A stretch of DNA of 64,000 nucleotides from Lentisphaerota bacterium. Its GTDB lineage: Bacteria > Verrucomicrobiota > Lentisphaeria > Victivallales > Victivallaceae. A program made the position numbers and the translations under genes. The first letter of the stretch is position 1, and every line of letters begins with the position of its first letter. The stretch is from positions 27,846-91,845 of the forward strand of contig SUWF01000006.1 in the NCBI GenBank assembly GCA_015061575.1, in the 5' to 3' direction. Of this stretch, positions 9,344 through 18,129 are shown piece by piece. The notes below the pieces were generated by a model. It was not told the origin of the DNA. It was given only the letters and a program-made list of their open reading frames with translations, and ran no database searches.

Positions 9344-9406
9344 ACCCGGAAAGCCCCTGAGAGTGCATTTTGTTGCAAAAAAAAGCTTTTTCAGCAAAGG
9401 TAAAGT

Positions 9407-9435
9407 TTGCCAAAAGCCCTTTTGACGTGTATAAT
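9407..9435 (+). promoter_or_regulatory. Sigma-70 promoter of the LptF/LptG-family gene
   Basis: TTGCCA (9407-9412), a 17-base spacer and a perfect TATAAT (9430-9435). Transcription would start near 9442, about 100 bases before the ATG at 9545. The surrounding 280 bases between the divergent operons are AT-rich and hold no gene. Confidence 0.75.
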
Positions 9436-9544
9436 ATACAGTGTGAGTTAATTTCAGGATTTCTAAAAAGCCGCTGGCGGCATAAGCTTTGAACAGGTGT
9501 TGTCCGGCACAAACAAGGACAATAAGCGGGAAAAATAAATATAT

Positions 9545-10642
9545 ATGTGGACTCTTAACCGATACATCACAAGGGATTTTCTGATTGTCTTTTCGATGGC
9601 GATCGGCATCCTGACTTTTGGTATGCTGGGCGCCCGGCTGGGCGAAGTGCTGGAGCTGCTTTCCCGGGGGATCCCGGTGGAAAACTTTTTCAAATTCATC
9701 TTTTACACCATGCCGGTGATTTTGATCTACACGATCCCCTGGTCGGTACTGGTGGCCACGATGGTGGTGTTCGGGCGGTTATCGGCGGATTCGGAGGTAA
9801 CGGCCATGCGGGCGTGCGGAGTATCGCTGCTGCAAATAGTTGCGCCGCTGCTTTTGTTTGTTATCGGCATGACGGCAATCTGTTTTTATCTGCAGGTCTA
9901 CGCCGGTCCGCCGATGCTCGGCAAGGCCCGGGCTTTGATGCGCAACACCGCTGCCACTCAGCCCATGGCGATCTTTGAGCCGGGCCAGCAGATCGAATTT
10001 GAGGGCGCCGTCATTTATATTGACGACAAAGTAGGCACCGATGAATTGCGGGGCGTGCAGATCTTTATGTTTGACGACAAACTCAATCTGACGCAGGATA
10101 TTTTTGCCGAAAAAGCCAAACTTACCGTCAAAGAAGATTCCATGCTCTTGAATATCAAGCTGTTCAAATGCGTTATCGGTTCTTACGGCAGCGACAACTC
10201 CAAACAGACTTTGTTCAACGATGAACTGGAATTCAACTTTGATTACGGCAAAGCCATCAACGAAGCCAAAGTCGGCGTACGGGCCAAATTCATGCCCGCT
10301 GACCAGCTGCTGGCCCGCATCAAGATCGAACGCAAACGCGGAGCCAGTGCCGAAGATATGTGCGAACTGGAAGTCGAACTCAATCAGCGCATTGCTCTGG
10401 CGCTTTCGCCGATAGCGTTTTTGCTGCTGGGGCTGCCGCTGGCGATCCGTACCTCGCGGCGGGAAACTTCCGTGGGACTGTTTCTGAGCGTGATCCTCGG
10501 CGGAGTATTTTTCCTCTCGATCATTGTCTTTGAATCACTTACAAGTTTTCCGAAGCTTTATCCCCAATACCTTATCTGGCTGCCTAATCTGGTCTTTCAG
10601 GCGTTAGGCGCAACGATGCTTTACCGGGTATCGCAGCAATAA
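9545..10642 (+). CDS. LptF/LptG (YjgP/YjgQ) family permease
   Basis: A 365-residue inner-membrane protein. The start MWTLNRYITRDFLIVFSMAI, the PWSVLVATMVVFGRLSADSEVTAMRACGVS-like region (here around residues 70-95), and the final membrane helices LALSPIAFLLLGLPLAIR and ILGGVFFLSIIVFESL are typical of the family. There are about six membrane spans with a soluble beta-jellyroll domain in the middle (about 135-260). LptF and LptG form the transmembrane part of the ABC transporter that lifts lipopolysaccharide onto the Lpt bridge, so a diderm envelope is implied. Only one family member is present here, and F and G cannot be told apart from this sequence alone. A clear promoter lies upstream and the solute-binding protein gene follows after 12 bases. 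Confidence 0.85.
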   Translation: MWTLNRYITRDFLIVFSMAIGILTFGMLGARLGEVLELLSRGIPVENFFKFIFYTMPVILIYTIPWSVLVATMVVFGRLSADSEVTAMRACGVSLLQIVAPLLLFVIGMTAICFYLQVYAGPPMLGKARALMRNTAATQPMAIFEPGQQIEFEGAVIYIDDKVGTDELRGVQIFMFDDKLNLTQDIFAEKAKLTVKEDSMLLNIKLFKCVIGSYGSDNSKQTLFNDELEFNFDYGKAINEAKVGVRAKFMPADQLLARIKIERKRGASAEDMCELEVELNQRIALALSPIAFLLLGLPLAIRTSRRETSVGLFLSVILGGVFFLSIIVFESLTSFPKLYPQYLIWLPNLVFQALGATMLYRVSQQ

Positions 10643-10654
10643 AGGTTCAAGGTT

Positions 10655-12517
10655 ATGAACAGACGAAGCCGTTGGGAAACAGCCTTGCTGGCACTTTTGA
10701 TCGCTGCGGTGGTATTTTTTGGCATAAGCATAACCAATGCACTGGATCGAAACCGATTGGAAATGCTTAAATTGCAAAAACTTTTGGAACAACGCAGGTT
10801 GCCCGCAGCAGCCAGCTGCCAGCCCGCCGCCGCTGTTATCGAAAACACTGCTCCTGCGGGCAATGCCAAATACTTTGACCGGCACGCCCAGTTTGGCGGA
10901 GTCATGCGGCGGGCCATTGCTGCCGATGTCGGATCGCTCAATCCGGTCATCAGTATGGAAGCAACGGCCAACAGCATCATTGGCATGTGTACTTCAACAT
11001 TGGGCACCAGAGATTTGGAACATCCGGAAAAGTTCGTGCCGCTGCTGGCCGAATCCTGGCAGCAGTCGCCGGACGGACGCCGGATAAATATCAAATTGCG
11101 CAAAAATGTGTTGTGGCAGGACTTTGTGGATCCGGAAAGTAATAAATATGTTCCGGAGCGGCCGGTTACGGCGCATGATGTGGTATTTTATGTGGATGTG
11201 ATCCGCAATCCGCAGGTCAACGCCGGAGCGTTGCGGGGCTACTTCAAGGATCTGGATACGATCAAAGCCATTTCGGATCACGAGCTGGTTCTGGAGTGGA
11301 AAAACGAGTACTTCCGCTCGCTGGAAATGAGTCTGGGGTTGATCCCGCTGCCCCGGCACTTCTACTGTCCGGACAACAGCAAATTCGATCCGCTCAAATT
11401 CAACGATGACTTCAAACGCAACGGCATGATCGTAGGATGCGGCCCGTACAAACTGATCGAACATGTGCGTGACCAACGCTTTGTGCTGAAACGGTTTGAT
11501 AAATATTTCGGCAACGCTTTGAATATCGCTCCCCCGCTGGAAAAACACGTTCTGGAAATCGTCAAGGCCGAAAATACCCGCTTGCAGATGCTGCTTTCTG
11601 GCGAACTTGACGAATTGTCGCTTTCGGCCGAGCAGTGGGAAAAAATCACCGGCGGCAAAGAGTTTTCCCGCAAGGTGCTGACCACCGGCGAAAGTTCCAA
11701 AGATTTTCCGCTGCAGCCCGGCGAAAGTTTGCGCCGGGTCAAGTATCTGGACAGCGCCTACAGCTACATCGGATACAATCTGCGCATGGAACTTTTTGCC
11801 GACCGCCGGGTGCGGCAGGCACTGACCATGCTCTGCAACCGGGAACGGATCCGCAACGATATATCCCGGGGACACGGCCAGATCATCAGCGGGCCGTTTT
11901 ATTACAACAGCCCCTACTACGATCGTACTATAACCCCATGGCCATACGACCCGGAACGGGCCAAAAAACTGCTGGCCGAAGCCGGTTGGCGCGACAGCGA
12001 CGGCGATGGCATATTGGATAAAAACGGCAAAAAATTCGTCTTTACCGCTTTGCAGGTAGCCGGCAGCACCACGCAGGAGCGGATGCTGTCGATCTTCAAA
12101 GAGGATCTGGCCCGGGCCAATATCGATATGAAAATAGCTGTCGTGGAGTGGCCTATTTACATCAACAAGCTGGATAAACGTGATTTTGAAGTTTGTTCGC
12201 TGGGCTGGCAGCTGCCTTACGAAAGTGACCCCTATCAGGTGTGGCATTCCTCGCAGGCAAGCTCGCCGAACGGCAGCAACCATATAGGTTTTGTCAATCC
12301 GGAAGCTGACCGTTTGATCGAAGAGATCCGCAAAACCTTTGATGTAGAAAAGCGCATCAAGTTGTGTCACCAGTTCCACAAACTTATCCACGAAGAACAG
12401 CCGTATACTTTTCTGATGGTGCCGGAGGCGTTGCGGATACTATCCGGCAAGCTGGAAAATGTGCGTTGTTTTCCGTTGGGTTTGAACAGCGAAGTTTTCT
12501 GGCTGCGGCAAAAATAA
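10655..12517 (+). CDS. Membrane-anchored family 5 extracellular solute-binding protein (OppA/DppA-like)
   Basis: A 620-residue protein. An N-terminal hydrophobic helix (TALLALLIAAVVFFGISI) has no lipobox cysteine, so it is likely a retained anchor followed by a short coiled stretch. The SBP_bac_5 fold then runs from about residue 75 to the end, with VGSLNPVISMEATANSII, LAESWQQSPDGRRINIKLR, VTAHDVVFYVDVI, VGCGPYKLIEH and RRVRQALTMLCNRERI. The family binds peptides, nickel or sugars for ABC importers. No permease or ATPase gene lies nearby, so it either works with a distant importer or acts as a sensor. It sits 12 bases after the LptF-family gene, probably on the same transcript, and converges with the terminase gene. 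Confidence 0.82.
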   Translation: MNRRSRWETALLALLIAAVVFFGISITNALDRNRLEMLKLQKLLEQRRLPAAASCQPAAAVIENTAPAGNAKYFDRHAQFGGVMRRAIAADVGSLNPVISMEATANSIIGMCTSTLGTRDLEHPEKFVPLLAESWQQSPDGRRINIKLRKNVLWQDFVDPESNKYVPERPVTAHDVVFYVDVIRNPQVNAGALRGYFKDLDTIKAISDHELVLEWKNEYFRSLEMSLGLIPLPRHFYCPDNSKFDPLKFNDDFKRNGMIVGCGPYKLIEHVRDQRFVLKRFDKYFGNALNIAPPLEKHVLEIVKAENTRLQMLLSGELDELSLSAEQWEKITGGKEFSRKVLTTGESSKDFPLQPGESLRRVKYLDSAYSYIGYNLRMELFADRRVRQALTMLCNRERIRNDISRGHGQIISGPFYYNSPYYDRTITPWPYDPERAKKLLAEAGWRDSDGDGILDKNGKKFVFTALQVAGSTTQERMLSIFKEDLARANIDMKIAVVEWPIYINKLDKRDFEVCSLGWQLPYESDPYQVWHSSQASSPNGSNHIGFVNPEADRLIEEIRKTFDVEKRIKLCHQFHKLIHEEQPYTFLMVPEALRILSGKLENVRCFPLGLNSEVFWLRQK

Positions 12518-12549
12518 CTTTGATGGATGCAGCCGGTCAAACGTCAACT

Positions 12550-13803
12550 TCAAGCCAGTATCAGGCGGGAATTGGCGTTGCCGCCGGACAGCTCGGTCAA
12601 AGCCCAGACCAAAGCATCCAGCCGATCCGGACTTTTCTGGCTGCCGGGCTGATAACTGCACATTTGATCTTCCAGCTCCGGAAAAATCCCCACATGATGA
12701 ACCCGGTTGGCTTCGTATAAAGCAGCGATCGGTTCCGCCCGCAAATATTTTCCCCGCAGGGCCCGCACCGCCTTGAAAGGCAGCTCCGGAGCAGCATTGT
12801 GCAAAGCCATCGCAATCAAATCGCCGCCCTGATTGACTTCGCCCACCACCCGGTCGGCGTTGAAGCGGTAAAACAGATCCCGGACGGCATTGGCCCATTG
12901 CAGCGGCGTACCGTGCATCGTATGGTCAGCTAAAACGTAAAAGCGATTGTGTTCGTCCCGCCCCGCCGCCACGATGCCGGTCTGGTCGGAAGCGGAAGAG
13001 GCAGTTACGGCCGGGTCTACACCGATAACTATCCGCTGCAGCTCCGGCAAAGCTCCAGACAGCCGGTTGCGGTCGATCATTGCATAGTTCCATAAACCGC
13101 TGTTTATATCGTCCAGCCAAATACCTTCCATAAACCGCTGCTGCTGGCGGCGGCTCAAACTGCCCAGCGTTTCTTCGATGTATCCAGGCGGCAGATTGGC
13201 TTGATTATCAGCCGGGTTCATCAACATGCAGGCGTAATTTTCCGGATGTTTCAGCGGCAGACGGTTCTCCGGTTCGATCTTTTCGACAAAAAGTTTATAG
13301 CTCCAATGCGACTTTCCCGCCGGGTTGCAGTCGTAATAGGCCCGGTTGCGCAAAGTGGTATTCTGCGCCAGCCGGGTCAAAGCGGTGGTGATCCCCGAAT
13401 AAGGTATTTCGGAACACTCGTTAAAGTAGATCGTGGCAAATTCCCGGCCCAGGATCCGGTCGGCCCGTTCGTCGGCATCCAGCCCGCCCAGCCAGATCTC
13501 GGAGGCGTTGGGCAGCCGGAAAAAATTATCGCTCTTGATGTACTCTATACGCAAGTCAGGGAAAGCCAGCCGCACCACTTTGGGCAAAGTGTCGAACCCG
13601 ACTGCATATCTGGCTCCATTGCCGTGAAAACGCAGTATGGCGTGCCGGCTGCCCGGCGCCTTTAACGCCCGCACCAGCAGAGCATATATGAGAATAAAAG
13701 TTTTACCCGACCGGGAACCGCCGAATAGCAGAATGTGCCGGGCGGGTGACTGCAGCAATTCAATGGCCCGCTGCTGAGCCGGAGTCTTTTCAAATCTTTT
13801 CAT
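12550..13803 (-). CDS. Orphan phage-type terminase large subunit
   Basis: A 417-residue protein with both terminase activities visible. The ATPase half has Walker A in GGSRSGKTF near residue 30 and a Walker B-like FATIYFNECSEIP near 125. The RNase H-like nuclease half has the three acidic motifs: IVIGVDPA (about 245), VVGEVNQGG (about 300) and SPDRLDALVWALTEL near the C-terminus. It would cut and pump DNA into a capsid. No portal, capsid, tail or integrase gene lies near it. It points against its neighbours and seems intact, which argues for a retained function or a recent insertion. The longest frame begins at a TTG; the ATG two codons later was chosen because it gives MKRFEKTPAQQ, although no ribosome-binding site is clear. 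Confidence 0.88.
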   Translation of the reverse strand: MKRFEKTPAQQRAIELLQSPARHILLFGGSRSGKTFILIYALLVRALKAPGSRHAILRFHGNGARYAVGFDTLPKVVRLAFPDLRIEYIKSDNFFRLPNASEIWLGGLDADERADRILGREFATIYFNECSEIPYSGITTALTRLAQNTTLRNRAYYDCNPAGKSHWSYKLFVEKIEPENRLPLKHPENYACMLMNPADNQANLPPGYIEETLGSLSRRQQQRFMEGIWLDDINSGLWNYAMIDRNRLSGALPELQRIVIGVDPAVTASSASDQTGIVAAGRDEHNRFYVLADHTMHGTPLQWANAVRDLFYRFNADRVVGEVNQGGDLIAMALHNAAPELPFKAVRALRGKYLRAEPIAALYEANRVHHVGIFPELEDQMCSYQPGSQKSPDRLDALVWALTELSGGNANSRLILA

Positions 13804-13888
13804 AAACAAAAATATACTTGGAAGGTTTCTTTGAGCAGCCTGAGAGCTGCCTCATAGTGATAACTATTGATTTTTTGTCAATATAAAG

Positions 13889-13917
13889 TTGTAAAAAGCT
13901 GCCGGAAAGGCTATATT
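13889..13917 (+). promoter_or_regulatory. Sigma-70 promoter of the metK operon
   Basis: TTGTAA (13889-13894), a 17-base spacer and TATATT (13912-13917). Transcription would start near 13924, leaving a leader of about 50 AT-rich bases. The leader is too short for a SAM riboswitch. It is the only convincing promoter before the eight genes that follow. Confidence 0.7.
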
Positions 13918-13974
13918 ATATGTGATAGGTTGTTTTTAAATAAAGTAAATCTTTATATTGAAAGGAAATTTTAT

Positions 13975-15168
13975 ATGAGCAAGATCAACGTTCCCCACAT
14001 CTTTACCTCGGAATCCGTTTCTGAAGGGCACCCGGATAAAGTCTGCGATCAGATCTCTGACGCCATCTTGGACGCCTGTCTGGCCGATGACCCCAACAGC
14101 CGGGTGGCGTGCGAAACGCTGGCCACGACCGATTTGATCGTTATTTCCGGCGAAATCACCACCCAGAGCAAAGTCAACTGGCAGGAAGTCGCCCTCAAAG
14201 TTGTGCGTGAAATCGGTTATGTGGATGCCAATGTCGGTTTTTCGGCCGACAATGCCAAAGTTATGGTCGCCATCCACAAGCAGTCCCCGGATATTTCTCA
14301 GGGCGTGACCGAAGGCGAAGGCATGTTCTCCGAACAGGGCGCCGGTGACCAGGGTATGATGTTCGGCTATGCCAGCAACGAAACTCCGGAATTGATGCCC
14401 GCAACCATCCACTATTCGCACCGGATCGTGGAAGAACTCGCCCGGCTGCGCCACACCGAACCGGCCAAGTACAGCTACTTGCGCCCCGACAGCAAAAGTC
14501 AGGTTTCCATTGCCTACGAAAACGGCAAGCCGGTCGCAGTCGAAACGGTGGTCGTGTCGCATCAGCATACGCCCGATATGGTGCGCGCTGATCTGGAAGC
14601 GCTGGTCAGGGAAGTCGTCGAACGGGTGATCCCTGCTGAATTGCGCAAAAAGGAAATCAAATACTTTGTCAACCCCACCGGCAAATTTGAAGTCGGCGGC
14701 CCCCACGGCGATACCGGTTTGACCGGCCGCAAGATCATTGTGGATACCTACGGCGGCGTCGGTTCGCACGGCGGCGGCGCATTTTCCGGCAAAGACCCGA
14801 GCAAAGTTGACCGCTCCGCAGCTTACATGTGCCGCTACATTGCCAAAAACATCGTGGCTGCCGGTCTGGCTGACAAGTGCGAGATCCAGGTGGCCTACGC
14901 CATCGGCGTAGCCGAACCGCTGAGCATCAACGTTGCCACTTACGGCACCGGCAAGCTGGCCGATGACAAGCTGGAACAAGTTGTGCGCGAAGTCTTTGAC
15001 ATGCGTCCGGCAGCGATCATCGAAACCTTGCAGCTCAAGTATCCGGCCAAAAACAACTGGAGCTATCGCGATACCGCCGCTTACGGCCACTTCGGCCGCA
15101 GCTGCTTCCCGTGGGAAAAGACCGACAAGATCGCTGATCTGCAGGCCGCAGCCAAAAAGTTCTGCTGA
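13975..15168 (+). CDS. metK: S-adenosylmethionine synthase
   Basis: A 397-residue cytoplasmic enzyme joining methionine and ATP to make S-adenosylmethionine. It carries the family signatures: [20 protein letters not shown] near the N-terminus, [12 protein letters not shown] in the middle, and [19 protein letters not shown] in the phosphate-binding region. The length is within the usual 380-400. The open frame extends 36 codons upstream, but those codons overlap the promoter. The ATG at 13975 follows AAAGGA and starts with [15 protein letters not shown], so it was taken as the start. The stop is 2 bases before the PfkB-family gene, so the two are coupled. Confidence 0.97.
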   Translation: MSKINVPHIFTSESVSEGHPDKVCDQISDAILDACLADDPNSRVACETLATTDLIVISGEITTQSKVNWQEVALKVVREIGYVDANVGFSADNAKVMVAIHKQSPDISQGVTEGEGMFSEQGAGDQGMMFGYASNETPELMPATIHYSHRIVEELARLRHTEPAKYSYLRPDSKSQVSIAYENGKPVAVETVVVSHQHTPDMVRADLEALVREVVERVIPAELRKKEIKYFVNPTGKFEVGGPHGDTGLTGRKIIVDTYGGVGSHGGGAFSGKDPSKVDRSAAYMCRYIAKNIVAAGLADKCEIQVAYAIGVAEPLSINVATYGTGKLADDKLEQVVREVFDMRPAAIIETLQLKYPAKNNWSYRDTAAYGHFGRSCFPWEKTDKIADLQAAAKKFC

Positions 15169-15170
15169 AA

Positions 15171-16157
15171 ATGAGTACGCAGTTTTCGGTAATCGGAGTC
15201 GGATCGCCGATCATAGATCTGATCGCTCAGGTCGATGAAAACTTCCTGAGCAAGATCTCCGGCGATAAAGGCGGCATGGTGATGATCGACAGCGGGGAGT
15301 TGACCCGGATATTGTCCATGCTGGAACCCGGCAGCGTCAAACGCTCGCCCGGCGGCTCAGCGGCCAATACGCTCTTTGATCTGGCGCATTTTGGCGTCCG
15401 TACCGCTTTGCTGGGTACTGCCGGCGAGGACGAAGCGGGAGCTTTTTACCGGAGCGAACTGCAAAAAGCCGGCGGCAGTATCCATGCGCTGCGCAGCAGC
15501 GTGCAAGGCACGCCGACCGGCCACTGCATCTGTCTGGTCACGCCGGATGCCGAACGCACCATGCGCCCGGCGCTGGCGGCGGCGCTGGAATTCGATCCGG
15601 CGCAGGTGACTGCCGATGACTTTGCAGATTACACGCTGGCCCATCTGGAAGGGTATTTGCTGGCGCACAGCGAAGAAAAACTGCGTTTTTTGATGAGTAC
15701 AGCCCAAGCTGCCGGATGCAAAATAAGTCTGGATCTGGCCAGTTTTGAGGTCGTCAACGCATTCCGGCCCGCCATACTGCGGCTGCTGGAAGAATTTGTG
15801 GATATAGTTTTTGCCAACTCCGATGAAGCCGATGCCCTGCTGGGCAGAATCCCGCCGGAAGAACAGCTTGCCCAACTGCGCAAACTCTGTCCGGCGGCGG
15901 TGGTCAAACTCGGCGAACATGGCGCATGGGCCGATTGCGGAGCCGGAGCCAGATTCATTCCGGCCAATAAGGTCAACGCCGTGGATACGACTGCGGCCGG
16001 CGATTCGTTTGCAGCCGGATTTCTCTACGGATATTTATCCGGTAAAGATGCCGAATTTTGCGGACGGCTGGGAGCGGCACTGGCGGCGGAAACGGTACAG
16101 GTTTTCGGCGCATCGCTGCCGGAAAGCAGCTGGAAAAAACTACTGAAAATGGTGTGA
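15171..16157 (+). CDS. PfkB-family sugar/nucleoside kinase, adenosine-kinase-like
   Basis: A 328-residue ribokinase-fold enzyme. It has the N-terminal PfkB signature SPGGSAANTLFDLAHFG (about 60-76) followed by LLGTAGEDEAGAFY, and the C-terminal signature DTTAAGDSFAAGFLYGYLSG carrying the catalytic Asp. In this motif the usual GAGD reads AAGD, a variant that also occurs in active family members. The best substrate guess is adenosine: it lies 2 bases after metK, and the SAM cycle releases adenosine from S-adenosylhomocysteine, which adenosine kinase returns to AMP. A ribokinase- or fructokinase-type role is the alternative. Confidence 0.8.
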   Translation: MSTQFSVIGVGSPIIDLIAQVDENFLSKISGDKGGMVMIDSGELTRILSMLEPGSVKRSPGGSAANTLFDLAHFGVRTALLGTAGEDEAGAFYRSELQKAGGSIHALRSSVQGTPTGHCICLVTPDAERTMRPALAAALEFDPAQVTADDFADYTLAHLEGYLLAHSEEKLRFLMSTAQAAGCKISLDLASFEVVNAFRPAILRLLEEFVDIVFANSDEADALLGRIPPEEQLAQLRKLCPAAVVKLGEHGAWADCGAGARFIPANKVNAVDTTAAGDSFAAGFLYGYLSGKDAEFCGRLGAALAAETVQVFGASLPESSWKKLLKMV

Positions 16158-16166
16158 TGATATTTT

Positions 16167-17174
16167 ATGGCTTTTACAAGCGAATATTTGTTGATCAATA
16201 TAGTATTGTTTGTCATTGGTGTGACGGTTTTGGTCAAAGGCAGTGACTGGTTTGTGGATGCAGCAGCGTCACTGGCCAGAAGTTTTGGCGTGCCGGAGCT
16301 GGTCATCGGGCTGACCCTGGTGAGTATCGGTACGAGTCTGCCGGAACTGGCATCAAGTTTGTGTGCGGCATTTTATAATGAGCCGAACTTTATCATCGGC
16401 AATATCGTCGGCAGCAATACGGCCAATATCGCATTGATCCTCGGCGCCGGACTGCTGCTGGGCGGCGGGTTGAATTTTGACCGCAAAGTGGCGTGGCGCG
16501 ATATGCCGCTGCTGCTGGCGCTGGGCATCGGTTTGATGCTCTGGTACTACTGGGGCGGCGATGCTCCGGCAGGCGCTGAACATGGTTTCGGACGTATCGG
16601 CGGAGTGATTCTGCTGGTGATTTGTGCAGTCTACAGCGTGATCCTGGCCAGCAGCGGGCAGGATAATGACGGCAAAACTGCTGAAGCCAATGATGCCGCT
16701 GAAGCTCCGGAAGCAGTTATGAGCCGGAGCAAAGCCTTCGGTCTGGCCGTGCTGGCGTTGATCATGATCACACTGGGCGCCAAACTGATGGTCGATACGG
16801 TGGTGTGGACGGCAGAACGTATGCAGGTGAATCCGCTGCTGATTTCGCTGACGGTCGTAGCTATCGGAACGAGTCTGCCGGAGCTGGCAGTAACGGTCGC
16901 CGGGGTGCTGAAAAAGCGTGATGACATTGCCTTGGGCAATATTATCGGCAGCGGGATCTACAACATTGTGTTGATCATTGGCTGCTGCTCGGTGGTCACG
17001 CCGCTGACCGGCGATACTCAAAACAGCATTATGTCCATGATCATTATGAATCTGGTGGCGGCAGTGCTGTGGGTATTTTTGCTGACCAATAAAAAACTCT
17101 ATCGCTGGCAGGGAGTGATCTTTCTGCTGGGCTATGCGGCTTTTACGTTGTGGAGTATATGCTGCGTAAAATAA
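16167..17174 (+). CDS. CaCA-family Na+/Ca2+ (cation/proton) exchanger
   Basis: A 335-residue membrane protein with two inverted repeats, each carrying the alpha motif of the cation/calcium antiporter family. The first has GTSLPELASSL and GNIVGSNTANIALILGAGLL; the second has GTSLPELAVTVAGVL and GNIIGSGIYNIVLIIG. About ten helices are predicted, with an acidic and hydrophilic loop near residues 170-190 between the halves. This is the bacterial YrbG-like arrangement, which exports calcium or potassium in exchange for sodium or protons. It lies 9 bases after the PfkB gene and 19 before the DMT transporter, so it is part of the same run. Confidence 0.88.
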   Translation: MAFTSEYLLINIVLFVIGVTVLVKGSDWFVDAAASLARSFGVPELVIGLTLVSIGTSLPELASSLCAAFYNEPNFIIGNIVGSNTANIALILGAGLLLGGGLNFDRKVAWRDMPLLLALGIGLMLWYYWGGDAPAGAEHGFGRIGGVILLVICAVYSVILASSGQDNDGKTAEANDAAEAPEAVMSRSKAFGLAVLALIMITLGAKLMVDTVVWTAERMQVNPLLISLTVVAIGTSLPELAVTVAGVLKKRDDIALGNIIGSGIYNIVLIIGCCSVVTPLTGDTQNSIMSMIIMNLVAAVLWVFLLTNKKLYRWQGVIFLLGYAAFTLWSICCVK

Positions 17175-17193
17175 CCTCAAAACAGGAATTGAT

Positions 17194-18111
17194 ATGACCT
17201 GGGTTGCGTTTATCTTGATCCTGGCATCGGTGCTGATGCACAGCATGTGGCATTTTTTGTGCAAAAGCAGCGGCAAATCCTCGATGGCGTTTTTTGCGTT
17301 GTTTTCCACGTCGCTTTTTTTGACGATGCTGCCTTTTGCGCTCTTTTCGGGGGTGCTTGGTCAGCTGCCGTGGCGGGTGTTGGGCTTTGCGCTGCTGGGC
17401 AGCGTGTTTGCCGGCATGGGTGATCTGGGGTTGATGCTCGCATATAAATACTCGGATATATCGTTAGCTTATCCGCTGGCCCGGGCGCTGCCGGTCTTTT
17501 TGACCATGCTGTTTACAGCTGTTTTCGGCTGGGGAAAGAGTTTGAGCATAGCTGCGCAGCTGGGCATGATGATAATTTTTGCCGGATGTCTGATGATGGC
17601 ATTTTCCAACCACTCCGGCCGATTGTCGTGGCAGGAAAAGATGCAGTATATCCGCAAAGGTCTGGTCGGCATAATATTAGCGGCGCTGGCGACAACATTT
17701 TATACGATCGTGGACAGCTTCGGCATCCGTTCGATCATTGCGGAATTTCCGGAGCAGAACAAGCTGTTGCTTTCCGGAACCTATTCCTGCTGCCGGGAGT
17801 TTCCGGTGATGATAACAATGTGGGCGGCCGCCGGAGTGCGTGCTTATCAGAAGCGTGATCAGGGGTTGCTGAGCAGTTTGAGCAAAATGTGGCACCCGTA
17901 TGCCGCCGGAGTATGTGCAGCGTTGGCCTATGTGCTGATATTGCTGTCTATGAATTATGTAAATAATGTAAGTTTTGTGCAGTCGTTCCGGCAGTTGAGT
18001 TTGCCGGTAAGCGCACTGCTGGGCGCAGTTATTCTGCACGAAAAGTGTTCGCTGCTGCGCTGGAGTGCCTTGCTGGTGATCATGCTGGGCTTGATCATGA
18101 GTGTTTATTAA
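17194..18111 (+). CDS. EamA/DMT-superfamily transporter
   Basis: A 305-residue protein with about ten membrane helices in two repeats. The first ends in SDISLAYPLARALPVFLTM and the second in FVQSFRQLSLPVSALLGAVILHEKCSLLRWSALLVI-like sequence (about residues 255-300), the pattern of the drug/metabolite transporter (EamA) fold. Members export amino acids, nucleotides, amines or drugs, and the substrate cannot be told here. An AGGAATTGAT site precedes the ATG. Its place next to adenosine salvage and SAM synthesis would allow export of a purine or sulfur metabolite, but that is only a guess. Confidence 0.8.
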   Translation: MTWVAFILILASVLMHSMWHFLCKSSGKSSMAFFALFSTSLFLTMLPFALFSGVLGQLPWRVLGFALLGSVFAGMGDLGLMLAYKYSDISLAYPLARALPVFLTMLFTAVFGWGKSLSIAAQLGMMIIFAGCLMMAFSNHSGRLSWQEKMQYIRKGLVGIILAALATTFYTIVDSFGIRSIIAEFPEQNKLLLSGTYSCCREFPVMITMWAAAGVRAYQKRDQGLLSSLSKMWHPYAAGVCAALAYVLILLSMNYVNNVSFVQSFRQLSLPVSALLGAVILHEKCSLLRWSALLVIMLGLIMSVY

Positions 18112-18129
18112 TATGGAAGGTGTGATTTT

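Noticed and set aside
13833..13853. Terminator or operator hairpin upstream of the terminase gene
   Set aside because: GAGCAGC / GCTGCCTC pairs only with a bulge and has no T-run on either strand; too weak to report.
13918..13974. SAM riboswitch before metK
   Set aside because: The transcribed leader is only about 50 AT-rich bases and shows no multi-helix fold or anti-terminator.
10994..15090. Minus-strand open frames of 465 and 384 codons opposite the solute-binding protein and metK
   Set aside because: The forward strand encodes well-known proteins across both intervals; the reverse frames have no family resemblance.
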